NCBI GenBank assembly: GCA_032821775.1
Contig: JAVLRN010000017.1
Coordinates: 1-64,000 of the forward strand
Direction: 5' to 3'
DNA: 64,000 nucleotides
Source: Sanguinoderma infundibulare
Lineage: Eukaryota; Basidiomycota; Agaricomycetes; Polyporales; Polyporaceae
The notes beneath the pieces were generated by a model. The model had not been told where the DNA came from. It searched no databases and worked only from the letters and a program-made list of their open reading frames with translations. Made by a program: the position numbers and the translations under genes. Shown here piece by piece: positions 46,091 to 56,023 of this stretch; position 1 is the stretch's first letter; every line of letters starts with the position of its first letter.

Positions 46091-46509
46091 GGAACCACAA
46101 CGTCCGGAGCGCGCTCTCGCAGGAGCCGTACCGGTGGGGACAGCGTCGCGCGATTGACCTGGAAGTGAGAGTGTTTGCATGTGCATTGCGCATTAAAATT
46201 TACTGGAGTTATCGTTTATCGATGCCATCTGTGGCTTTATCAATGTTTAGTGAAGGGGTTGCACGCTTCCTAATGGCGTGTCTGCCTGGGCGGCAGAGGA
46301 GGACGTCCGGAGAGGAGGACTTGGTTGTACCAGGTCCTCCGGGATGGGAGGACCGGAGACCCCGCGCGCACTAGGCACGAGTCACGAGGCTGAGTGCGTG
46401 CGCGCGAGACGGCTCCGAATCGAGCGCGAGGAGAGAAAAAAAGGACCCGATCCCGCGGCCCTCTTCCAGAGCACTAGGCAGATGGTGAGTGGGTGTGTTT
46501 GTTGACCGT
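46091..46509. other. No recognised gene
   Basis: Only short frames without family resemblance. Confidence 0.4.
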
Positions 46510-46625
46510 GGGCCGGATGTGGGCCAAGGGAAGGCGCGATGCGCTTCGCGCGCCCTTCCACATCCGGCCACACGCTTAGCAAGCATCTGTTCGCCCAACG
46601 CGAGGAAAGAGCGATTGGGCGAACG
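46510..46625. other. Two adjacent perfect hairpins
   Basis: GGCCGGATGTGG pairs with CCACATCCGGCC (about 46512-46571), with further pairing inside. TTCGCCCAA pairs with TTGGGCGAA (about 46589-46623). They lie directly upstream of a dispersed repeat. The role is unknown; they could be element ends or a structured RNA. Confidence 0.6.
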
Positions 46626-46635
46626 TCACTCATTC

Positions 46636-47080
46636 CAGTCTACCTACAAAACGGTGCCAGTGTCTCAATGGAATGTGACGAGGGTTGGGTCAAACGAAAA
46701 TGCAAGCAACCATTCGACCTCGCAATGCGCATAAGTGGGAATTGAACCCCATTAATGCTGTACAACTTTGGCGTAAAGAGTTGAACATCACCTTCGTAAC
46801 GGTTTAGCATGCACTTGTCGCAAGAGTCTCGCGCTCTCAGTTTGCTGGATTTTGCCACTACTCCAGCGCATGTTGGATTTTACCACTACGCCAGCGCTGG
46901 AATAGTGGTTTATTAAAACACAGTTAGAGCGAAATTTATGAGCCCTGAAACGCTGACATGCCACTTCAAACAGTAGCCTGCCACTGGCGGTGTGTAGATT
47001 CGTTATCTCGATCGCGCGCTAATGTGAGCGCCCCTGCAAAATCGATGTGCTGGTGCCACCCAGCGAACACTTGGCCATCA
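46636..47080. repeat. Dispersed repeat copy 1, candidate tRNA-derived SINE
   Basis: About 445 bp match 60771-61205 in direct orientation, with landmarks GGCGTAAAGAGTTGAACATC, TTAGCATGCAC, TTTTGCCACTACTCCAGCG and CCTGAAACGCTGACATGCCA. On the minus strand the repeat has GGTTCAATTCCCAC, close to the RNA polymerase III B box and T-arm of tRNAs, with GTACAGC in an A-box-like position upstream. Copy 1 lacks about 35 bp between the two boxes that copy 2 retains. Confidence 0.65.
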
Positions 47081-47282
47081 GCAAAAGCGCCAAAGTGTTG
47101 CCTTCCGTAATGTAATGGCAGTCTAATGGAACATAGTTATTAGTTCGCATTACAGCCCCGAGTGTGTCAATAATGAGCGTTACAAATGAGAACTAAATAA
47201 CCCCTTCGCAATGCAACCCCCACAATGGCAAGGTGGTGCGTTGCAATCCACCGTCATCAATGCGAGGGATTGCCACGACATA

Positions 47283-47355
47283 TGAGGATTGGAATGGCAT
47301 GACAATCCTCATATTGGGCTAGACTGGTATTGCAGGCGGCCTCGGATACCAGTCG
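47283..47355. other. Two further perfect hairpins
   Basis: ATATGAGGATTG pairs with CAATCCTCATAT (12 bp, 11-base loop), followed four bases later by CTAG. Then GACTGGTAT pairs with ATACCAGTC. They may be parts of a decayed mobile element. Confidence 0.6.
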
Positions 47356-47719
47356 ATAGCCTTGCGGCGGGCAAATGCAATTCACACAGGATATAATAAG
47401 AATAAAGCATGCATTAAATTGCGCTGCAATAACATATACACATAGTAGTCGCAGACGCGGGGCGGGAAAAGGGGGACATAAGCAACGTTACAACCGGCAC
47501 CAGTGGACCGGAGCAGAGGAGAGAGCGCAATCAACTGAGCAGGCGAGCAAATGAGCAACCAAGCAAACAAGAAGCGTATGAGACGAGAAGGGCTAAGCAC
47601 TGCCCTGTTCCACTCAGCAAGGACGTCACTACTCCTGGAAAGTGCGCATACACTCAGCTTTTAGCAGTAAAATGATGCATACATGCACTTACACACACTG
47701 CTTATGGTCGCCGACCATC
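47356..47719. other. No recognised gene
   Basis: AT-richer than its surroundings; no convincing frame. Confidence 0.4.
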
Positions 47720-48010
47720 TAGAGGCCGGTTTTCTTGACGTCCTCTGCAGTCCGAGGGTTGGAGGGTAGGCCGTCGTCGTCATGGGCAGGGATAATTAGC
47801 TGGGGGTCGTCGTCATCGTCAGTCGAAAGTGCTACTCACCATGCGAGTGGCGTTGCTAATATCACGAACCGCGGCGGTCTCGACCATGTTGCGGACGGTG
47901 AAGCGCTTGATGGCCTGGTCCTTCGGTATGCATCGTGAGCAGCTCACAGCAAACGAGGTGCGGGCTGTGGTGTGGCCTTGGGCTAGGGCGGCAGCGGAGA
48001 GTCGTGCATG
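47720..48010 (-). pseudogene. Fragment of the 40S ribosomal protein S26 (eS26) gene
   Basis: On the minus strand the frame gives [19 protein letters not shown] followed by [15 protein letters not shown], an almost exact match to the core of eukaryotic S26, whose cysteines bind zinc. A GTGAGT donor follows at about 47840. The next exon, which should contain YPKLYIKxxYCVSCAIH, is missing; only a short TAEDVKKTGL tail before a stop can be guessed near 47720. The N-terminus (RRNGGRNKHGRGH) is not recognisable. The fragment is intron-bearing and dead. Confidence 0.75.
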
Positions 48011-48159
48011 GGTGAATGCGGAGGTGAGGGTCGAGGGAGAAGGCGGATGGTGGGGGTTGGACGAGGTCGGCGGCTTAAGTAAAGGCAGCCTGGCAGGTCG
48101 CGAACTGTGACGTCACAACACGTCGCTGCCAAACCGGGCAGAGGCGCCTCTCCTATGCC

Positions 48160-48740
48160 TCTGCCAATTTAAATCACTGTCTTCGCTTCTCCTCCGCGTG
48201 CCTCCCGTCCATCCGACACCATTCGCAAGGCCACGATCACGACTACGACCACAACCATGGCTCCAAGGGCAAGCATCCTGTCCAAGTCCACTACCAGGAC
48301 TCGTCACGACCCCCACACAGGTTCGAGCCAGATCTCAGACCCCCTTCCCGCACGTCTTCCCTAGCCAGTACCGACGACAAGGATGATGGGGAAGAGTATG
48401 ACTGGAGTGCCGATGAGGACTTGGTCGACGAGGAGGCAAAGTTCGAGGAAGCTATGGGGGTTAAGAAGAAGGACCACAAGCTCAGCTGCATAAAGTGCGT
48501 CTTTACTGTTTCTCTTTTGGGTGCAACCATGCCATCTTCGCGCTCACTCACCTTGCCACCGTTTGCGCTTTCTACCCAGGCTGTTGCTCCGGCGCTGACA
48601 TCTGCCACTGGGCATTCATCTCCACCGCCATCCGCGTCCTGGACCCTGTTGTTCCTGGAGTGCAGGAGAGGCTAAGAGGGAGCCAGGCCCATGAGGAAGG
48701 AAACGACATGATGCTCGACGAGGTGCGTGTTCGTGCATGC
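48160..48740 (+). pseudogene. Gene fragment, possibly the N-terminus of a fungal MscS-type channel
   Basis: A Ser/Arg-rich start is followed by EYDWSADEDLVDEEAKFEEA and MGVKKKDHKL (48400-48490). To my knowledge fungal mechanosensitive channels of the MscS family have a similar acidic EYDW...DLVDEEAKFE segment before their first helices. A second coding-like block (AFISTAIRVLDPVVPGVQER, about 48610-48680) lies in another frame and cannot be joined cleanly. The pore and EF-hand regions are absent. The family assignment rests on one motif. Confidence 0.4.
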
Positions 48741-49039
48741 TTATCTTCAACCGTTCTCAACCTGTTCCCCCTCATGATCCAGCAACCCCGCCGCTGACTG
48801 TGTGATCAACGTCCGGCTGCTCTCGCACCTTCTTTCACGGGACATTTCCGCGTTATTCTCGACACCCCACGCGGATTGCAATCCCTCCACCCTGGGACTC
48901 GGCCGCAACCAGAAGCCCAAGTCTCCTTTGATGTAAATGGCGCTGTGAAGCCTGCGTCCACACCCGCCCTCCCTCTCATAGTCTATGTTCTCGTAAGAGG
49001 GCTCTTCAGTCGTTTCGTCCCCGTCCGAAGTCGAAGCCG
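48741..49039. other. No recognised gene between two gene fragments
   Basis: Short open frames only. Confidence 0.35.
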
Positions 49040-50765
49040 AGGCTGATGGGGCGGCGACTGTTCAGGGCGGGCCGCTTCAAGCCTGGCAGATCAATGCGAT
49101 CCTAGACTCGCTCAGCGACGAGGGGAGAACGGGGACGTCGAGGCCGCGCTTCGCCGACTCGAGGGTCAAATCAACCAGGACAAGGTCAACGAGAAGACCA
49201 AGGTCGACCAGTGGATCCAGTCTATGCATCAGCGGCAGGCCAATCGGTGGTTCTCGCACGAGGAGGAGGGTTTGGGTCCGGATGAGGACTACGGCGAGGT
49301 CGAGCGCAGGCGGTTCTCGGGAGACTTGGAGGAAGAGGATATCGCAGTCGGCATGTCCGCGACCTCCCCGCTGACTCGGTTGAGGAGGAGCTCATTCACG
49401 TCGGTGTCGCAAGTCCGGTCTGCGTTTCAGTCAAGTACGGCGTTGCCTTCGACGGTCGCTACGTCCCCTGAACAACTCACCATAGACACACTTCAGGTGC
49501 CTACTGACGAGGGTGAAGTGGTCACGCCGTCGACTGATGCGCGACCGTTCATCGAGGGCGCGGTGCCCATCGAGATCCTCCAGAGTCGAGTCCCATCCCT
49601 CCCGTCTACATCGCACGGGTCATCTTCTAAGGATTCGTGCACGCTGCAACCGTCAACGATCCCTGTTCAGCCTAGCATCCCTGCTCCTGTGCAACTTCGT
49701 CGACATCATTCCTTCGTCCTCAATTACCGCGCAGAGACTCTAATGCACCACCTGTCGATGGTCGACCACGAACTCTTTATCAGCATCAGCTTCGAGGAGG
49801 TCATCACGTAACACGCGATCGGGGGGGGCTGACGACGTCAACGTGCTCGACTGAGCGCATTTCCTTCAGGAACGCGCGCGACTGAGGGCGGAGGGCCGGA
49901 GCGGGTCGAAGACAAGCGAGCGGGCGATGGTGATCAACAAGTTCATCAGATTGGCTTGGGTACGTGCGAGTCGGTTGGGTTGGGTTCTGCGCTGACGGTG
50001 ATGTTTTACGGGAAACGGGATACAGAAAACGTACTTGCTGAAGAACTTCAACGTGCTCGTTGCGATCATCACCGGGCTCAAGAGCGATTGGGTCGTGAAG
50101 GCTAGGCTGCAAGCGTTCCATAAGATCGGGACGTGGGAGGCGCGAATGCTGCGCGACTTGACGGACTGGATGAGCGGCGCGGACGACTTCAAGCACATTC
50201 GGCAGAAAGTCGACTCGCTCGTCGAGGTCAGGTCGAACGCCCAGGATGGTGTGGTCAAGGGCGCGGACGGGCAGGGACAGACGACCAGGAGCTGAGCCGC
50301 GTCGGACAGCAAACCATCACAGGATCCGGCTTGCATCCCGTTCTTTGGTGCGTTGTTGATTGGATTTTCTTGTGCTGTGTGCTGACGTGGTGGTGTGTTG
50401 CATTAGGCGTGTACCTCACGCAGGTGCAACACTACTGCAATTTGTCGGACCTCATCGACCCGACTGCGCCGCATGAGCCTGTGGGGATCGATCCCGACAC
50501 GAACACGTTTGAAGCGCCTGCACACCCCGAGGTGTTTTCGACGCTTGCTCCGCTGCCTGAGTCTATGCAGTTGGAGCCGCTGATTAACGTGCACAAGCAG
50601 CGGCTGATCTCGGGCGTGGTGAAATCGCTGGTGGCGGGACAACACCTGGCGTCGAAGGTGCAGTTCCCGCTGGACAAGAAGATCTTCCAGAAGTGTTTGA
50701 AGTTGCGCGGGCTGGACGCGGACACGCTGGAGCGAGCGCTAGTGCTGTACGGGGAGAAGAGGTAG
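49040..50765 (+). pseudogene. RasGEF (CDC25-type guanine nucleotide exchange factor) pseudogene
   Basis: Exons spell the C-terminal part of a fungal RasGEF. There is a DVEAALRRLEGQINQDK helix, the start of the catalytic domain (ETLMHHLSMVDHELF), then VINKFIRLAW, LLKNFNVLVAIITGLKSDWV and DFKHIRQKVDSLVE. The end has PFFGVYLTQVQHY, NVHKQRLI and the stop at 50763-50765. Three faults are visible. A frame break lies at a G run near 49820. A TGA near 49853 sits where the family has Trp (VLD-stop-AHFLQERARL). A gap between GRSGSKTS and ERAMVINKF removes about 25 conserved residues. Such proteins activate Ras in cAMP/MAPK signalling; this copy should be inactive. The 5' half of the gene is missing. 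Confidence 0.75.
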
Positions 50766-50829
50766 GTTACTCGTCGGGGTCACTCTCACGTACATAGACG
50801 TTTTCGAATTCACGTTCGTGATCTCTTCT

Positions 50830-51477
50830 TTGAGCGACGGGAGCTACGGTCGTCAATATACCAGACATCCGTCAAATCCTCGCGTTCCAGAGGCCTCCCA
50901 GCTCACTAACAGCGCGTCTGCACCGGATTGTCTCACAAGGACCACCTCGAAGACGCGTTCTCGTCCCTCGTCCCTCCCCACTCCCATTTCCTTCTCGAGC
51001 GCATGTCCGACGTTTCGCTGCGTTTCGCCCCGTCGCACGGCGGCTTCACCGCGCCTCTCCAGCCCTCCCCTCCGCGTCGGCGCCCGCGCATTTGGACAGA
51101 GAGCGAGGAACTCGTTCGAGTCCAACGACTGGCTTTCGGACCCGGATCACGCGGCAGGCATCAGCATCCCTATGCGGTGCTTCTCCCAGACGCTCGCATG
51201 GACGACCGTGCGACACCTCCAGCTCGTCCATGTCCCCGTGTCGACGGAGACGGACACGTACAAGGCGTTGTTCGACGGCTTCTCCTCCCTCGATTCCCTC
51301 TCGTTCTCCCCGTTCATGATGACCAGAACTCGGGGCGTCGTGGTCACGTCGCGGCCGGAACAGCGCGAGGACGGCACGTTTGATGTTCCGCGCTGTGCCC
51401 TTCCAACTCTCGGCGGTGACACCTCCCGACACGTTCGCCCTGACTTGGAATTCTTGCGTCTTTTCACGGGCTCTTGA
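50830..51477 (+). pseudogene. LRR-like C-terminal relic of an F-box-type gene
   Basis: The plus-strand frame has AWTTVRHLQLVHVPVSTETD and FDGFSSLDSLSF followed by RPDLEFLRLF, typical of the leucine-rich part of agaricomycete F-box proteins. Neither an F-box nor a clean start is present. Confidence 0.45.
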
Positions 51478-51529
51478 GCACGATTACTGTGTTGAAATCA
51501 CATGGGGACAGGGAACGCGTTCTGCCCCT

Positions 51530-52210
51530 GGGCCCTGGTACCTCCTCGGCTTCGTTAGCAGCAGCGGGTTCGCCAAGGTCATGTGCGTCTGCAGGCACTG
51601 GTGCAGCGTCATCTGCAAAAGGCCCGAACTCTGGCGCGTCATTGACGTCTGCGAGCCATCAGACTACATCTCACTGTCCCTCCACCCCTCGCGAATGCAC
51701 CCTCTACGTTCGGGTCTTGAACCCACTCAAAAGGGACCCGCCTCGAGACGAGACTGTAATACCACGACTCGTACCCCACGCCGCCCGCATCCGCTCACTC
51801 TTGGTTAATCTGCCGCTGCACGACTTCTCCGTCGTCGAACCCTTGTTCGAGGCGGGTTTACCTGCGCTGCAGCATCTCGACGTCATTCTGGTGAACGATC
51901 CCCGGAGCTCTTGGATCGAACTTGGATTGTCGCGGACGAAACTGCGGTACCTCCGCTCGTTGGTCCTTAAGGGTGTCAAGTTACCCCCATTTCCAGAATT
52001 CTGGCGATCACTCTGGGTTCTCAAACTGTACTGCGACTTCCCCTGGTCTCAGTCCGGCACCAAGTCGGCAGGGGATGTCCTCGACATCGAATCCCTCTCT
52101 GGAGGAGTTCACCTTCTAGCAACATCATGCTGGGCGTTGCCAGATGCCCCAGAACCGGCATCATTCTTTCGGTCTTCGTGTAAGGTCCTTCAAGTTGTCC
52201 TCACCTCCAC
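51530..52210 (+). pseudogene. F-box-type gene relic (F-box half plus LRR part)
   Basis: GFAKVMCVCRHWCSVICKRP followed by ELWRVIDV is the second half of an F-box. After a frame change come ARIRSLLVNLPLHDFSVV and TKLRYLRSLVLKGVKLPPF, of LRR type. The first half of the F-box and any start codon are missing, and the C-terminus runs into the RSC8 fragment. Confidence 0.55.
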
Positions 52211-52261
52211 GTGTTCATCCTCCACTCATCATCGTGGCTCGCCCAGGAGCTATTCGCAGGA

Positions 52262-52622
52262 CTCAGCCTCCCGGAAGACATTCCCCATGTCGCTGGAGAC
52301 AACCCTACGACTATCAAGTACCAGTGCGACACGTGCGGCATAGACTTTACACCAGTCCGATTGCCATTCGCTCAAGACCAAGAACTTCGAGCTTTGTCCG
52401 CCGTGTTACCTTGCTGGCCGAATCCCCTCAAACATGTTCAGCAGCGACTTCATCAAGCTGACGTCTGCAACTGGCTCGAGCGTTGTGCGTCAGATCGCGG
52501 GTGGCGGCACGAACGAGGACTGGACGGACCAGGAGATCTTGTTGTTGCTAGAGGGTGTCGAGCTGTTCGATGACGACTGGTCCGCGATCGAGGAGCGCGT
52601 CGGGACTTGGTCTGCGCCATAA
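52262..52622 (+). pseudogene. Fragment of an RSC8/SWI3-type chromatin remodelling subunit gene
   Basis: The ZZ-type zinc finger starts YQCDTCGIDFTPVR. After one inserted base near 52361 it continues as HSLKTKNFELCPPCYLAGR, then MFSSDFIKLTSATGSS, and the SANT domain DWTDQEILLLLEGVELFDDD followed by WSAIEERVGT, where it is cut. The SWIRM domain before and the RSAQQCI motif and coiled coil after are missing. In yeast the intact protein is a core subunit of the RSC or SWI/SNF remodellers. Confidence 0.8.
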
Positions 52623-53053
52623 TGACTTTGCATCCTGTATTTTTCTTCGGAATTGTCTAATACACGCGTCTACTCCGAAATGTCCCTGCGAAGTGTGCGA
52701 ATTAGGCTGCAACTGAGTCTGACTTCTTGACGGCAACTTGACGGCCCTATGAATATACCCAGGCACTATGACGTGTGGCAATGGCAAGGTGATGTGTTGC
52801 AACCCCCGCCCTTGCCTATTTGGGGGTTGGAATCCCGGTCCGGCGTGGCAGTGCGCTTTGCAACCTTTTGGCGGTTTTGCTGATGGCTTTCGCCACTCCT
52901 CCGCCCTGTATGAACATGCCCAATCCCCACCTCATCGCCGCTGCAGTGCAACAATTTGTGTTTTGTCTGATTCCAAGGGATGAGCTTGTGAGCCCAACGA
53001 ACGATATGATATCGCTTGTGTTCTAATCTCCGTCTTTATACTAGCTCAAAGAG
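52623..53053. other. No recognised gene upstream of F-box 4
   Basis: Contains a short stretch (CAATGGCAAGGTG...GTTGCAA, about 52780-52805) that also occurs at about 47225-47250. The end (TTTATACTAG at 53045) could be the acceptor of a 5' intron of the F-box gene. Confidence 0.4.
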
Positions 53054-54691
53054 ATGAAACGGAAAACTCGAGTCGCCATTATGCAGCTCAGGAAATTTCG
53101 CAACGATTCACTCACTCTTCCAATGAATCGACTCCCTCCAGAGCTCCTTTCCCTCGTATTCAGCTATCTTAGGGATCCGCCTTCTCCATATTCCAGGTCT
53201 CCTGAAGCCTCGAGGTTCGATGACTACAGGCCTCTCGTCACCGCAATGCTTGTATGCCACCAGTGGCACGAGATCGCCTCTCGGACTCCTTTCCTATGGA
53301 CAGACATCGACTTCGAATCTCAAGGCCGCCTCGCGACTGTTCTCCTGAACCGATCTTTCAGCGCCCCCATTCGTTTGCGTGGAAGGCTTGCAGACAAGGA
53401 AGACACCCTCCATCTTGTCGTCGAGACCCACGCGAAGCGTCTCCTGTGGTTGGACCTCTGGGCGTCCTCGAAGCCCTACCCTGTGTCTGTGATGCAGTCC
53501 CTGCTTGCCGTCGATATGCCTTTGCTCCGCCAACTCTCGCTTGCTTTGGAGTACATGGGACAACGTCAACAGGCTCCTGGGTTGTATTCCGGTACCCATG
53601 GATGCCTGCAGTCCCTCAGGGCACTGCTCTTGCAGAGGTTTCTATGGGTTCCCACGAAGCCCCTGCTCCACCTCACACACATCCTCCTCAGCAAAATGGA
53701 GAACATCCCTGTATCTAATATCCTCGACCTCTTGAGAAGCACCCCCGCTATCGAGGTGTTGGAAATGTCCCGGTGTTACCACGTCATCACCTTCCGCAAC
53801 CCCGTCCCCACCGCGACTCTTCCTCGTCTACAAAGCGTGCGCATTTGGGCCTCGAACACAGCTGTAGTACATCAGCTGATGACTTCATTGGAAGTCCCCA
53901 GCCTTACCTACCTCGACCTTGATAGAATCGATTGCTCCACCCGCGCGCTCTCGTCCACCCCGCTGCTTCCCTCCTCCCTCACTGCGCGAACGATGGATCG
54001 CCTCGCGCTTGACTTAACGAATGGATTCACGGCCGTCCGCACCCTGTTCCATGGAAAAGATGCCACGCTGTCCCTGTCCCTCATCCCATATGGTGTCGTC
54101 CCGCTCGAGGACCGGTCAACATGGGCGTTTACAGAGCTCCCGGCGATGCTCGCGCTGTCCAGCATCGAGGACTGCCACATTCGGATCACGCAGGGGAATG
54201 CACCCTATGGCTTCCTTGCTAACCTCGCGAGTCACATGCCCATGGTCTCGACGGTCTTCATCAGGAACACTATGTTTGGGGACGAGGGCGACTCGGAGGA
54301 CATTTGGCGAAAGGCCCTGATGGACCTTGCAGAGACGATTGGCGGCCTTCTCGAGGCCGACGACCCCGTGCTCTTCCCGAACCTTGTTCGCCTCGACATC
54401 GCCGTCGACGACGTCCTCGAGGAGTTCTGCGAGACGCTCGTGCCAGCGCTGAAGCAGCGCTCTGAGGATGGCCGACGTTTGCGCAAGTTGCGGATCTATG
54501 CGGAGGATAGGGGCCGTGGCTGGCGGCCGCCGTGGATGGAGAAGAAGGGTCCCAAGTTCCAGGAGACGGGTATACACGACTACGTCGACGATGTGACGAT
54601 CCTCGGCAAGGACGACGGGGACCTCGACCGGCACGATGACGAGGAGCTGTGGAAGGACTGTGTGGGGCGAGCGCAGCACGACTATTGGTGA
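53054..54691 (+). CDS. F-box protein with LRR-like C-terminus, F-box gene 4 (intact)
   Basis: A single long frame of 545 residues. The F-box is at residues 25-85: MNRLPPELLSLVFSYLRD, spacer, TAMLVCHQWHEIASRTPFLW. Leucine-rich segments follow (for example PLLHLTHILLSKMENIPVSN, LPRLQSVRIW, SLTYLDLDRI). The end has DYVDDVTILGKDDGDLD and VGRAQHDYW. The protein would join Skp1/Cul1 as substrate receptor of a ubiquitin ligase; target unknown. A small upstream exon is possible because a TAG acceptor sits eight bases before the ATG and paralogues have such an exon. Its last third and 3' flank are duplicated in inverted orientation at 28274-29000. Confidence 0.85.
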   Translation: MKRKTRVAIMQLRKFRNDSLTLPMNRLPPELLSLVFSYLRDPPSPYSRSPEASRFDDYRPLVTAMLVCHQWHEIASRTPFLWTDIDFESQGRLATVLLNRSFSAPIRLRGRLADKEDTLHLVVETHAKRLLWLDLWASSKPYPVSVMQSLLAVDMPLLRQLSLALEYMGQRQQAPGLYSGTHGCLQSLRALLLQRFLWVPTKPLLHLTHILLSKMENIPVSNILDLLRSTPAIEVLEMSRCYHVITFRNPVPTATLPRLQSVRIWASNTAVVHQLMTSLEVPSLTYLDLDRIDCSTRALSSTPLLPSSLTARTMDRLALDLTNGFTAVRTLFHGKDATLSLSLIPYGVVPLEDRSTWAFTELPAMLALSSIEDCHIRITQGNAPYGFLANLASHMPMVSTVFIRNTMFGDEGDSEDIWRKALMDLAETIGGLLEADDPVLFPNLVRLDIAVDDVLEEFCETLVPALKQRSEDGRRLRKLRIYAEDRGRGWRPPWMEKKGPKFQETGIHDYVDDVTILGKDDGDLDRHDDEELWKDCVGRAQHDYW

Positions 54692-55224
54692 TTGTGAGCT
54701 TCGCGTGAGGTCATCCAGGCAGAGACGACTCGCGTACCTATCGTGCGCCCTTCGATTTCATTCTTATCATGCCGATATGCTCACGACTTGAACACGACAG
54801 TGTACTGTATTTGCTCGGCCCTTACCAGATGTCCTTCAACTTTACGAATATCTTCAAGCGGTACTATTTGTATGCATTGGGATCATGACTCATGTACGCG
54901 AGTCCCCGGCGAGTGCAGTCTCGCAGCCATCTTTATTGATATTATTTTTGCGAGATCCCGGGTGGCTTTCAGTGTTGTGTCTACCCATTGTGCTAGCGGT
55001 ACCCCTCCTTTCGATTTGGGCAGGGAGTATCAGTATCATACCAGGATACCATACCCATTTCGAACCTCGACAACCTCGACGGCGGAGGGCCATCGTTTAT
55101 ACAAACGGATTCGGACCACGTTCGAGACGTTGGGTTCAGCGGATGCCTGCGGCGCAAGACGATTACCGCTGCAGCTCGTGCGGCCAGCACAACAAGTATG
55201 ACCCCTCAGCCTCCGGCCAGAAGT
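54692..55224. other. 3' flank of F-box 4 and unassigned sequence
   Basis: 54692 to about 54860 is shared with the minus strand of 28400-28274. Further on no gene is recognised. Confidence 0.5.
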
Positions 55225-55295
55225 AGAGCGGCTCGTTCTCGATTAGCTATGGGGATGGCTCGACTGCCTCTGGCGTCCCCTACACCGACACTGGT
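55225..55295 (+). pseudogene. Short fragment of a pepsin-type aspartic protease gene
   Basis: SGSFSISYGDGSTASG followed by VPYTDT is the flap-side strand motif of fungal aspartic proteases such as polyporopepsin. Only about 23 codons are recognisable and an in-frame TAG precedes them. Neither catalytic Asp-Thr/Ser-Gly motif is present. Confidence 0.6.
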
Positions 55296-55533
55296 ACGTT
55301 CATTGTTATCGGCGATCCCAAAATGAAGTGCTCACAATTTGTACAGTCACCTAGTCATAGTCTAGCAGTCTAAATATTTATATGTGTTACGCGCAGAGTT
55401 CATCTCGTCGCGCGGCGACCATCGTGCTATACACTCCAGTACACTGCTGGTACATCCTACAGCCCGCATGCGACTCCTCATGCGTCATTCGCGTATGCAG
55501 CATAACACACCACACACCTCAAAATCGGAACAT

Positions 55534-56023
55534 TCAGCTCACCATAAACCTCAGCCCGAGCCAAAGCAGCACCGCCGGCCACAAGATGTACGCCAAGTCC
55601 ATCCCGAGCCGCTTCAAGAACGCGCGCTTGCTCCCCCTCCTCGCCCCAAAGCCCCCGGGCGCGCTCCGCCTCCGGGGCCCATGCAACGGGTTCCAGAGCG
55701 AGATCTGGCGCCTGCGCCCGTACAGCGTGAACGTGAAGCCGACCCCCAGCCCGTCCGGCAAGGAGGAGGATGAGGCGGAGAAGGCGGAGGCGGGTGAGGC
55801 GGCAAAGTCGTCGCCGCGGTCGATCTTGTACCGCAGCAGCTGCTGCTGGCCGTACGCGAACTCGTCCTCGAGCTCCTCCGCCTCGATGTGCGCGGGCCCG
55901 GTCGGGAGGTGGTGCGAGGCCCCGTTTGCGTTTGCGTGTGGGTGCGCGCTCGCGCGGAAGGTCGGCGTTGGGACCGTCTCGGGCGGCCCAACGTCGGGAA
56001 AGTTCGTGCCCAAGGAGGTCAAA
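55534..56023 (-). CDS. C-terminal part of an unrecognised membrane protein, cut by the foldback
   Basis: The minus-strand frame (about 160 codons) starts inside or at the edge of the inverted repeat and reads TSLGTNFPDVGPPETVP, then an Ala/Ser-rich part and RYKIDRGDDFAASP. LGVGFTFTLYGRRRQISLWN follows, and the last 25 residues are hydrophobic (LAYILWPAVLLWLGLRFM). Composition and a clean end suggest real coding sequence, but the family is unknown. No good start codon exists before the foldback begins at 56024, so the 5' part was probably separated by insertion of that element, or is spliced from further upstream. Confidence 0.45.

Noticed and set aside
47283..47321. Helitron 3' terminus (hairpin plus CTAG)
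   Set aside because: The stem is AT-rich, no 5' TC end or Rep/helicase gene is visible, and no second copy was seen; kept only as an idea in the findings.
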